Source: an uncultured Collinsella sp. (GTDB taxonomy: Bacteria > Actinomycetota > Coriobacteriia > Coriobacteriales > Coriobacteriaceae). From it: a stretch of DNA of 64,000 bases. Of this stretch, positions 37,455 to 45,033 are shown in pieces. The notes beneath the pieces were generated by a model that made no database searches, was not told the DNA's origin, and saw only the letters and a program-made list of their open reading frames with translations. The stretch is taken from assembly GCA_958349325.1 (NCBI GenBank), contig CATWCP010000003.1, positions 10,977 to 74,976 of the forward strand, written 5' to 3'. The translations under genes were made by a program, and so were the position numbers. Numbering within the stretch: position 1 is the stretch's first letter; each line of letters starts with the position of its first letter.

Positions 37455-38368
37455 TAGCGCACCTCGCTAGAATCGACGCCGGGCACGCAACGGCAGGAAT
37501 ACTCGTCCGTGGCGAACTTAGGAATCTGCACGGTCTCGAGCTCGCGGGCAAGCGCGGCCGAAAGCTCGATGCCGGCGGCGCGGCGCACGGCCTGGATGGC
37601 GAGCGGGGCCGAGATGCGGCGGCGGTAGTCGGCCGAGCCCCACAGGTTGGTGCCGTAGCCCAGCGAGCGCACGGATGCGGCCAGGGCGCGAAGCTCGTCC
37701 TCGGAAGGATGCTCGTTGGTAAGGCCGCACGCCTCGCCCTGCAGCAGGGTCGCGCGCAGCGGGCGGGCGCCCACGGTGACGTGCCAGGAGCCGTCCCACC
37801 AGGCGGCGGTGACGTTGAGCGAGGGGAAGTCGGTCGCGGCCTTGCGCACGGCCTCGTAGCTCGCGCGGTAGTCGTGCTTGACGACCACGACATGCTCGAT
37901 AACGTCGCGCACGTAACCCATGTCGACGAACTCCGCGAGCGGCACGCGGCCGGCGCCCGTCAGCTCTACATAGGAATCGAGCGCGAGGAAGGCGGAGAGC
38001 ACGTCCGAGAAGCCAAAGCGGCCGTAGATGCTGCCGCCCACCGTAGCGGTATTGCGCAGCTGCACGCCCACGATATCGTGGACGGCGAACTCAAAGACGT
38101 TGTTGACAAGCGCGTTGAGCTCGACATGGCGCTCGAGCTGGCGCAGGGTGCACATGGCACCGATGCGAAACTCGGTCTCGGTCTCCTCGATCTGATCGAG
38201 TCCGCAGGCCGAAAGGTCAATCGCCGTCGCCACGCGACGCGAACCCAGGCGCATCCAGATGCCGCCGCCCACAATCTTGTTGTTGCGGTTCTTCTGTAAG
38301 AGCTCATAGGCTTCGGCCGCGTTTCCAACACGGACGTAGGTACCGAACTTGAGCACGTTCTCCCCCAT
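37454..38368 (-). CDS. Molybdenum hydroxylase FAD-binding subunit
   Basis: 304 residues of the CO-dehydrogenase/xanthine-dehydrogenase FAD-subunit type. NKIVGGGIWMRLGSRRVATA is the first FAD-binding loop, and LRNTATVGGSIYGRFGFSDV the second (TxGG). The C-terminal cap region (YRRRISAPLAIQAVRRA) is typical. It passes electrons from the [2Fe-2S] clusters of the large subunit to an acceptor. Its stop overlaps the start of the large-subunit gene by one base, so the two are co-translated. ATG 38368. Confidence 0.9.
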   Translation of the reverse strand: MGENVLKFGTYVRVGNAAEAYELLQKNRNNKIVGGGIWMRLGSRRVATAIDLSACGLDQIEETETEFRIGAMCTLRQLERHVELNALVNNVFEFAVHDIVGVQLRNTATVGGSIYGRFGFSDVLSAFLALDSYVELTGAGRVPLAEFVDMGYVRDVIEHVVVVKHDYRASYEAVRKAATDFPSLNVTAAWWDGSWHVTVGARPLRATLLQGEACGLTNEHPSEDELRALAASVRSLGYGTNLWGSADYRRRISAPLAIQAVRRAAGIELSAALARELETVQIPKFATDEYSCRCVPGVDSSEVR

Positions 38369-38452
38369 CTCTCCACTTGTCCAGTACGTTTAAGTGTACC
38401 AAACGAGGGGCCGCACACCGTTTTAGGACAAAATCCACCCACCCATACATAA

Positions 38453-38517
38453 CTTGCGGTGATATACGGACTGATTAGCCGTTCTGGAACGCAAAACAGT
38501 CCGTATATCACCGCAAG
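38453..38517. repeat. 65-bp palindromic repeat, family B, copy 4
   Basis: CTTGCGGTGATATACGGACT at one end and AGTCCGTATATCACCGCAAG at the other; perfect 20-bp stem. The first base of the family (G) and its partner have both changed (to C and G), a compensatory change. Confidence 0.88.
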
Positions 38518-38539
38518 TTATGAGGAGTCCTCCGGGATA

Positions 38540-38571
38540 GAAAAGGCTCCCAGCCGGATAGCTGGGAGCCT
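38540..38571 (-). terminator. Terminator of gdhA
   Basis: GGCTCCCAGC (38545-38554) pairs with GCTGGGAGCC (38561-38570); read leftwards it is followed by TTTTC. It lies 27 bases beyond the gdhA stop. Confidence 0.88.
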
Positions 38572-38597
38572 CATCACATGCTATATCGAGCGAAGAT

Positions 38598-39953
38598 TTA
38601 GCAGACGCCCTGGGCGAGCATGGCGTCGGCGACCTTCAGGAAGCCGGCGATGTTGGCGCCCATGACGAAGTTGCCCTCCTGGCCATACTCCTTGGCGGTG
38701 TCGTCCACGTTGTGGAACATGCCGCGCATGAGCTGCTCGAGCTTGCCATCGACCTCCTCGAAGGTCCAGGACAGGTGCTCGGCGTTCTGGCTCATCTCCA
38801 GGCCGGACACGAGCACGCCGCCGGCGTTGGCAGCCTTACCGGGCATAAAGGCGACGCCGTTCTCCTGGAAGTAGGTCGTGGCCTCGATGGTCGTAGGCAT
38901 GTTCGCGCCCTCGCCGACCACCTTGCAGCCGTTGGCGACGAGTGCCTGGGCGTCCTCGAGCAGCAGCGTGTTCTCGCGAGCGCAGGGCAGCGCGATGTCG
39001 CAGGGAAGCTGCCACACGCCGCGGCCGTCGCCCTCGTGCCACACGGCGTTAGGCTTCTCGTCAACGTACATAGCGAGCGTAACGCCCTTGTCGTGGCCAG
39101 AGCGCTTCTTGTTGTAGATGTGCTCGAGCACGGTGTAGTCGATGCCGTCGGGATCCTCTACCCAGCCGTGGGTATCGGAGCAGGCGAGCACCTTGCCACC
39201 GAGCTGAGTGACCTTCTGGACCGCATAGATAGCGACGTTGCCGGAGCCGTGAACGACGACGTTCTTGCCCTCGAAGGAGTCGCCGCGGCTCTTAAGGTAC
39301 TCGTCCACAAAGTAGGCCAGACCGTAACCGGTGGCCTCGGTACGGGCGAGCGAGCCGCCAAAGGAGAGGCCCTTGCCGGTAAGAACGCCGGTCCACTCGT
39401 TGGTCAGGCGCTTGTACTGACCGAACAGGTAGGCAACCTCGCGGCCGCCAACGCCCAGGTCGCCGGCGGGAACGTCGGTGTTGGGGCCAATGTGGCGATA
39501 GAGCTCGGTCATGAAGGACTGGCAGAAGTGCATGATCTCGTTGTTGGACTTGCCCTTGGGGTCAAAGTCGGAGCCGCCCTTGCCGCCGCCCATGGGAAGG
39601 GTGGTCAGGCTGTTCTTGAGGATCTGCTCCAGACCCAGGAACTTGAGCATACCCAGGGTGACCGTCGGGTTAAAGCGCAGGCCGCCCTTGTAGGGTCCAA
39701 TGGCAGAGTTGAACTCGACGCGATAGCCGCGGTTGACCTGAACCTTGCCCTGGTCGTCGACCCAGGGAACACGGAACATGACGATGCGCTCGGGCTCGAC
39801 GAGGCGCTCCAGCAGGGCGGCCTCCTCGTACTCGGGATGGGCGTCGAGCGCCGGCTGGATGGTGCCGAGGATCTCGGTCGCGGCCTGGATGAACTCAGGC
39901 TGCTCGGGATAGCGGGCCTTGAGCTCTTCGAGAACTTTCTGCGTGTAGCTCAT
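38598..39953 (-). CDS. gdhA: NADP-type glutamate dehydrogenase
   Basis: 451 residues, hexameric GDH I type. KGGLRFNPTVTLGMLKFLGL and LTTLPMGGGKGGSDFDPKGK hold the glutamate-binding and catalytic lysines; VPAGDLGVGGREVAYLFGQY follows, and VHGSGNVAIYAVQKVTQLGG is the dinucleotide site. It assimilates ammonium into 2-oxoglutarate. ATG 39953 with GGAGG seven bases upstream was chosen over a start 16 codons earlier. It is monocistronic, with a strong terminator. Confidence 0.96.
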   Translation of the reverse strand: MSYTQKVLEELKARYPEQPEFIQAATEILGTIQPALDAHPEYEEAALLERLVEPERIVMFRVPWVDDQGKVQVNRGYRVEFNSAIGPYKGGLRFNPTVTLGMLKFLGLEQILKNSLTTLPMGGGKGGSDFDPKGKSNNEIMHFCQSFMTELYRHIGPNTDVPAGDLGVGGREVAYLFGQYKRLTNEWTGVLTGKGLSFGGSLARTEATGYGLAYFVDEYLKSRGDSFEGKNVVVHGSGNVAIYAVQKVTQLGGKVLACSDTHGWVEDPDGIDYTVLEHIYNKKRSGHDKGVTLAMYVDEKPNAVWHEGDGRGVWQLPCDIALPCARENTLLLEDAQALVANGCKVVGEGANMPTTIEATTYFQENGVAFMPGKAANAGGVLVSGLEMSQNAEHLSWTFEEVDGKLEQLMRGMFHNVDDTAKEYGQEGNFVMGANIAGFLKVADAMLAQGVC

Positions 39954-40204
39954 GCTTCCTCCAATTGATGGAAAAGAAAAGTGTCGTTCGAGGCGCCCCA
40001 TGCGCCGCGAGCTTTATCGAGTATGGATAATATCGCACTGTTGCAGCAAAGTTTCGCATAAGCCGACGAGCGGATGTTTCGTTTTGATTACGATGCAGGT
40101 AGAAGCGTTTTTGAGCACCCGACGCGCAAATCGCGTGTTTCGAAGCTGTTTCGTCCACGTGTTCCAAACCACCACATTGGGCACCTTTGTGGTGGTGTTG
40201 GTGG

Positions 40205-40600
40205 TTAGAGGACGAGCTGATGGTAGTCGGCAGGGGTTATGCGGCCCTCGGTGGCGGCGCGGAAGGCGGCGAGCGCATCGCCCGAGAACGGCATGGCCCA
40301 GCACAGCCCGCAGCCGGCGGTGATGGAGCCGGGCAAAGGCATAATGCGCCCGGGCACGCCGGCATCCAGGCAAAGCTGCTCGCACTCCATCACATCGAAG
40401 GTGCTGTCGAACGAAACGATAATCTTGCGCTCGTGGTCGAGGGCATCACCGGACGGGCCTTCGCGATGTGCCTCGCGATACGCCGCGGCGGCCGCTTCCT
40501 CTTCCGCAGTATGTCCACAGCCACCGCAGCCGCAGGTACAGGGCTCGGAACCATCGCAAGTGCAAGGCTCTCCCGTGTCGGGACAAATATCGTGAGACAT
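40205..40600 (-). CDS. DUF3343 / putative Se/S-carrier-like protein with Cys-rich head
   Basis: 131 residues. The first 30 are unusually rich in Cys (CPDTGEPCTCDGSEPCTCGC, then GGCGH). The second half, KIIVSFDSTFDVMECEQLCL then GVPGRIMPLPGSITAGCGLC, matches the PF11823 Se_S_carrier pattern, in which a Cys after the proline-rich loop (TAGCGL) is thought to hold sulphur or selenium. It follows mobA by 15 bases, and the selenocysteine tRNA and selB are just upstream, so a role in selenium or molybdenum-centre maturation is a reasonable inference. GC-rich, host-like codons. Confidence 0.8.
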   Translation of the reverse strand: MSHDICPDTGEPCTCDGSEPCTCGCGGCGHTAEEEAAAAAYREAHREGPSGDALDHERKIIVSFDSTFDVMECEQLCLDAGVPGRIMPLPGSITAGCGLCWAMPFSGDALAAFRAATEGRITPADYHQLVL

Positions 40601-40615
40601 GGCAACTCCAATCGT

Positions 40616-41248
40616 CTAGGCGAGTAACTCGGCCGCCGCAAACTCCTCGGGCGTATTGACGTTTTCGAAGCAGAGCGTCGAGCCCGCGGCCTTAACGATC
40701 TGCGGTTCATCCATATAACCAGCCTGAACGCGATTGATCAGGCAGCGAATGCGCTGGCGGTCGCAGGCAAGCAGCTCTTGGGCAACCGGCGCACATGCAT
40801 CACGGCGCCAGACGGCGCAAAGCGGCTCAATCCCTTGCTCCTCGCGTGGCACGCACACGTCGATCGCCTCGGCCTCAAAACGATCGGCAAGCGCGCCGAT
40901 GAGTTCCGGCGAGACAAACGGCATATCGCAGGCGACGATCGCCACGAACGGCAATCGGGCCGCGGCCAACGAGCTCGCGATGCCACGCATGGCACCCGCC
41001 GGCCCCTCAAGGTCCGACACTATTCGCGGCACTAGACCGCCAAACGTGCGCTCCTCAAGATAGGCAAGCTCGCTGGGGCGCGAAGTCGTCACGACCAACT
41101 CGCCGGCAACTGTCGCTAGCCGACCCAGCACGCGCTCGATGAGCGGTTCGCCGCAAAACGTCATGCGCGCCTTATCTCGGCCCATGCGTGAGGACAGCCC
41201 GCCCGCTTGGACGACACAAGAAAGATCGGCACGTCTTACGGTAGTCAT
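40616..41248 (-). CDS. mobA: Molybdenum cofactor guanylyltransferase (MobA-like)
   Basis: 210 residues. The nucleotidyltransferase start is LSCVVQAGGLSSRMGRDKAR, followed by FCGEPLIERVLGRL, and FVAIVACDMPFVSPELIGAL carries the metal-binding Asp. It would add GMP to molybdopterin for the bis-MGD enzymes encoded here (FdhF and the 45-47 kb oxidoreductase); a MocA-like cytidylyltransferase role for the hydroxylase is an alternative. ATG 41248 has GGAGG 11 bases upstream. The coding frame is open further up through the tRNA-Sec gene, which is not coding. Probably co-transcribed with the Se/S-carrier-like gene. Confidence 0.88.
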   Translation of the reverse strand: MTTVRRADLSCVVQAGGLSSRMGRDKARMTFCGEPLIERVLGRLATVAGELVVTTSRPSELAYLEERTFGGLVPRIVSDLEGPAGAMRGIASSLAAARLPFVAIVACDMPFVSPELIGALADRFEAEAIDVCVPREEQGIEPLCAVWRRDACAPVAQELLACDRQRIRCLINRVQAGYMDEPQIVKAAGSTLCFENVNTPEEFAAAELLA

Positions 41249-41403
41249 ACGGCAAAACACCTCCATCGGCACGTTCAAAGCCCAACGCACGGGACCAATT
41301 ACCGTAGGCGAAAAGGAAGGCGACACGGCAAACCCATGCAAAAATAAAACAGCGCCTTTGCGGCACGCAGCAAGACCGCGAGCACAAAAGCGCTGGTAGC
41401 GTA

Positions 41404-41500
41404 TGGCGGGAACGTATGTGAATCGAACACATCCAAGACGTTTTGCACGCCTCGCAACGGTTTTGAGGACCGCGGAGCCCACCGGAGCCCATCCGTTCCC
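41404..41500 (-). tRNA. selC: Selenocysteine tRNA (UCA)
   Basis: 97 bases including encoded CCA. Long acceptor stem (GGGAACG with CGTTCCC), discriminator G, D-arm CTCCGGTGGGCTCC, anticodon loop CCTCAAA giving UCA, a long variable arm and T-loop TTCGATT. The loop carries C where almost all tRNAs have U33. It lies just after selB in the order selA-selB-selC and serves the UGA codon of fdhF. Confidence 0.93.
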
Positions 41501-41536
41501 AAGTGCGGCGGTATTTTACCAAACCGAGCAGCCAAT

Positions 41537-43504
41537 CTAGCGCAGGGAGCGCAGGCCGCCGGCATCCTTGTCGAGGACTGTGAAGCGTACGGCATCCAGG
41601 TGCTCCAAGATGCTGATGGCACGTTTGCGCGACACGCCCAGGGCCTCGCGCAGCACGCTCGTGGTGGCAGCGCCGCCGGCTGCCTCAATGGCGGCGGCGA
41701 CGAGTTCGCGCGCATGGGCCTCGGCGGTAGTGGACAGGGCAACGTCGCGTTCGACCTTAACGATCGAGCGGTTGAGCGAAAGCTCGCGCAGGGCACGCGT
41801 CATGGTGTCGCGGCCGAGCTGCAGTTGTTCGCCTACCTCGGGCAACGTCGGCGCATCGAGGCCGGCCCCATCGAGCAGCGCCACGATGCGCTCACACGCC
41901 TCATGCACCACGCGTGCCGCCGCGGCGGCCGAATGCGGATCGAATACCTCGGCGCCCTCGGCGGCGCACACGCCACGCGAGCAGCCCTCGGCAATCAGAG
42001 CCGAGGCAACGCCTTCATCAGCGGCAGGCCACGCAGCATGGGCAACGGCGCCAGGCGTAAAGCCCGTCTCCTTGGGAGCCGCCGCGTGCATGGCCGACAG
42101 GGTCGCCGCCAGCGCATCCATAGCGGCGTCGAGCGCGGAAGAATCTGCATACAGCGAGCCATCCGAGCCAGCAAGCGCGCAAGCAGCGCCCTGCGCCACC
42201 AGCCCGCGCAGCGCGGTATCGACCTCGCCGATACCAAGATCAAAACCCCTAGCAACATCAACGGCCGCAACCGGCAACGTCTGCAGCGCCAGCCACGCCT
42301 CAACAACAGCGGCGGTATCGCCGGCCTCAAGCGCCACATACAGCGCACGCTCTCCTTCGGCAAGCTCGCGCGAACGACGGCAACGCGAAAGCAGCACACG
42401 CCCGCCGCCAATGAGCATAACGGGCGAATACGACAGCACCACAGCATGGTCTCCGGCTCGCAGCGGCAGCGGCTCCTCCAAGCGCACCTGCACGGTACGG
42501 GTCTCGCCCACCGCCATGGGGGCCTCGCCCTCCATAAGCATGATGCGGCCGACAACCTCGGCCGTACCCGCCATCACATGCACGCGCGCGCCCGACTCGA
42601 GCACACGCGGTTTAGCGCCCTCGCGGCCCAGGTAGGTAAACGTCATCATAAAGCGCAGCGTCTGGCCAAAACGGCCCTCCACGCCGAGCATCTCGCCGCG
42701 ATCGAGCGCGGCGACAGCATCGCCCACCAAGTTGAGCGCCACACGCTGACCGGGCAACGCCTGCTGCGTGTCGCCATGCACCTGGATCCCGCGTACGCGG
42801 CAGACCGTGCGCGACGGCAGCGCGACGAGCTCATCGCCCACCGCAACCGGCGCATCGTGCAGCGTTCCCGTCACGACGGTGCCGGCGCCCTTGATCGTAA
42901 AGCAGCGGTCAATCGGCAGGCGCGGCGCGGCATCGCTCCGCTCGGCACGCTCGCGACAGGTATCCCAGCAGACACCCACCTGCTCGTCGAGCACCGCAAG
43001 CAGCCCGTCAATCCCCTCGCCCGTCTTAGACGACACGGGCACAATTGGCGCGCCCGCAAACACAGTACCCGACAAAAAGTCATCGACATCGAGCTCGGCC
43101 AGATCAACCATCTCGCTATCGGCCAGGTCGCACATCGTCAGCGCGACCACCATGTGCGTAACGCCCAGCAGCTCCAGCACATGCACGTGCTCGCGGGTCT
43201 GCGGCATCACGCCCTCGACGGCCGAAACCACCAGCACGGCAACGTCGATACCCGTCGCACCCTGCACCATGGCGCGCAGGTAATGGGCATGCCCCGGCAC
43301 GTCGACCAGGCCGACGATCTTGCCACTCGGCAGCGCCAGCTCGCCAAAGCCCAGCTCCACGGTCATACCGCGACGGCGCTCAACCTCAAGACGGTCGGGA
43401 TTCTTGCCGGTCAACGCCTCGATCAGTGCCGACTTACCGTGGTCGACGTGGCCCGCCGTGCCAACGATAACGGGACACTCCACCAGCGCCTGAACCTCAC
43501 TCAT
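41537..43504 (-). CDS. selB: Selenocysteine-specific elongation factor
   Basis: 655 residues. G-domain: GTAGHVDHGKSALIEALTGK (G1), RRGMTVELGFGE (switch region), VDVPGHAHYLRAMVQGATG (G3), MCDLAD (G4-like). Domains II/III follow, then winged-helix repeats in the last 250 residues (LGVSRKRAISILEHLDAVRF) that bind the SECIS hairpin. It delivers Sec-tRNA to the ribosome at the UGA of fdhF. Its ATG overlaps the selA stop by four bases (43501-43504), so the two are coupled. Confidence 0.95.
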   Translation of the reverse strand: MSEVQALVECPVIVGTAGHVDHGKSALIEALTGKNPDRLEVERRRGMTVELGFGELALPSGKIVGLVDVPGHAHYLRAMVQGATGIDVAVLVVSAVEGVMPQTREHVHVLELLGVTHMVVALTMCDLADSEMVDLAELDVDDFLSGTVFAGAPIVPVSSKTGEGIDGLLAVLDEQVGVCWDTCRERAERSDAAPRLPIDRCFTIKGAGTVVTGTLHDAPVAVGDELVALPSRTVCRVRGIQVHGDTQQALPGQRVALNLVGDAVAALDRGEMLGVEGRFGQTLRFMMTFTYLGREGAKPRVLESGARVHVMAGTAEVVGRIMLMEGEAPMAVGETRTVQVRLEEPLPLRAGDHAVVLSYSPVMLIGGGRVLLSRCRRSRELAEGERALYVALEAGDTAAVVEAWLALQTLPVAAVDVARGFDLGIGEVDTALRGLVAQGAACALAGSDGSLYADSSALDAAMDALAATLSAMHAAAPKETGFTPGAVAHAAWPAADEGVASALIAEGCSRGVCAAEGAEVFDPHSAAAAARVVHEACERIVALLDGAGLDAPTLPEVGEQLQLGRDTMTRALRELSLNRSIVKVERDVALSTTAEAHARELVAAAIEAAGGAATTSVLREALGVSRKRAISILEHLDAVRFTVLDKDAGGLRSLR

Positions 43505-44958
43505 CGAGCAATCGCCTTCTCAACGCATGCGGCAAGCGTCGATGCCGCCGTCTCGATATCGCGGTCGCCCACAAGCGTACGGACGTCAAACAAAATGCGA
43601 TCGTGCGAAGTTCGCGTGACGACCGGCGTGTCGAAGTCCTGGACAAGCGAGCGCTTGAGCGCGTCGACGGACAGGCGCCCGTCGACCGGGCAGACGGCCA
43701 CGCACATCGTGGGCAGCTCGACGGTAGGCAGCGAACCACCACCGGGAGTCGACGACTCCTCGACGATCTCCACCTGAACGGCGCACGGGCAACCCGCCTT
43801 ATCGAGGCCCGCCACCATCAGCTCGCGCAGTTTGCGTGCGCGGCGCTCCAGATGAGCCTGCGGTAGCGTAAGCATGCTGAGCACCGGCACCTCGCGATGG
43901 GCCACATCCGCCCCATCCATGTAGATGCGCAGTGTAGCCTCGAGCGCCGCCAGTGCGAGCTTGCCCGGGCGCAGGGCACGCATAAGCGGATGCGACCCGC
44001 AAGCCTGGACCAGATCGCGACGGCCCATGATAATGCCCGCCTGCGCGGCACCCAGCAGCTTATCGCCCGAGCACGACACAATATCGAGCCCCGCCGAAAC
44101 CGAAGCCGGCGTGGTTTCTTCGCCGCCGCACACCAAGATGTCGTCGGGCAACAGCGCGCCCGAGCCCTGGTCCTCGTAGAACAGCAGACCATGCTTGTGG
44201 GCCAGGGCGGCAAGCTCCCGAGAGCCCACCTCTTCGTGAAAACCCTCGATGCGATAGTTGGAAGGATGGACCTTAAGGATCATCGCCGTATCGGGCGTGA
44301 TGGCTTGCTCATAATCAGCCAGGTGCGTGCGGTTGGTGGCGCCGACCTCGACGAGTTTGGCGCCCGAAGCCGCCATGACATCGGGGATGCGGAAGCTGCC
44401 GCCGATCTCGACAAGCTCGCCGCGGCTGACGATAACCTCTTTGCCCGCAGCATGAGTCGCCAGCACCAGCAACACTGCGGCGGCATTGTTGTTGACGACC
44501 AGCGCATCCTCGGCACCGGTAAGCGAACGGATGAGCTGCGCGGCATGCTCCTTGCGCGACCCGCGCGAGCAGGTGTCCACGCTGTACTCGAGCGTACTGT
44601 ACCCGCGCGCGACCTCGGCCACGGCCTTGGCGGCCGATTCCGCGAGCGGGGCGCGACCCAGATTGGTATGGATAACAACACCCGTGGCGTTGACGGCAGG
44701 ACGCAAGCTCGGCAGCGCGGAGCGATGCGCACGCCACTCGATGGCCGATGCCAGCTCGCGCTTGGAGCGCGGATCGGCGCCGGCACGAATCGCGGCGCGC
44801 TCCTCGTCGAGCTCGGCCGTGACGGCGGCATGCACCACCGCGTCGCAGGTCTCCCCCGCCGCCTTCACCACCGGCCACTCGGCAAGCAGCTCGTTGACGG
44901 AAGGAATGGCGCGCAGGCGGGCGCGTACCTCATCGGACATGTTCTGGCTATCGCTCAT
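43501..44958 (-). CDS. selA: L-seryl-tRNA(Sec) selenium transferase
   Basis: 485 residues, PLP enzyme. NATGVVIHTNLGRAPLAESA is the family start, LVVNNNAAAVLLVL the glycine/asparagine loop, and CSGDKLLGAAQAGIIMG contains the PLP lysine. It converts Ser-tRNA(Sec) to Sec-tRNA(Sec) using selenophosphate. The order selA-selB-selC behind the formate hydrogenlyase genes is a compact selenocysteine insertion cassette; selD is not in the window. ATG 44958; MSDEV six codons later is an alternative. Confidence 0.95.
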   Translation of the reverse strand: MSDSQNMSDEVRARLRAIPSVNELLAEWPVVKAAGETCDAVVHAAVTAELDEERAAIRAGADPRSKRELASAIEWRAHRSALPSLRPAVNATGVVIHTNLGRAPLAESAAKAVAEVARGYSTLEYSVDTCSRGSRKEHAAQLIRSLTGAEDALVVNNNAAAVLLVLATHAAGKEVIVSRGELVEIGGSFRIPDVMAASGAKLVEVGATNRTHLADYEQAITPDTAMILKVHPSNYRIEGFHEEVGSRELAALAHKHGLLFYEDQGSGALLPDDILVCGGEETTPASVSAGLDIVSCSGDKLLGAAQAGIIMGRRDLVQACGSHPLMRALRPGKLALAALEATLRIYMDGADVAHREVPVLSMLTLPQAHLERRARKLRELMVAGLDKAGCPCAVQVEIVEESSTPGGGSLPTVELPTMCVAVCPVDGRLSVDALKRSLVQDFDTPVVTRTSHDRILFDVRTLVGDRDIETAASTLAACVEKAIAR

Positions 44959-45033
44959 GTGCAGCCTTTCAAAACCAAGGACAGATCAGTCGGTCGTTCA
45001 TCAAAAACTAGCCGAATCAATCTGCTGAATCAA

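Noticed and set aside
34872..37457. An 861-codon plus-strand frame across the molybdenum hydroxylase
   Set aside because: Shadow frame with no recognisable domain, over a gene with clear cofactor motifs.
41249..41482. An N-terminal extension of MobA into 41482
   Set aside because: The extension reads through the tRNA-Sec gene; family similarity starts at 41248.
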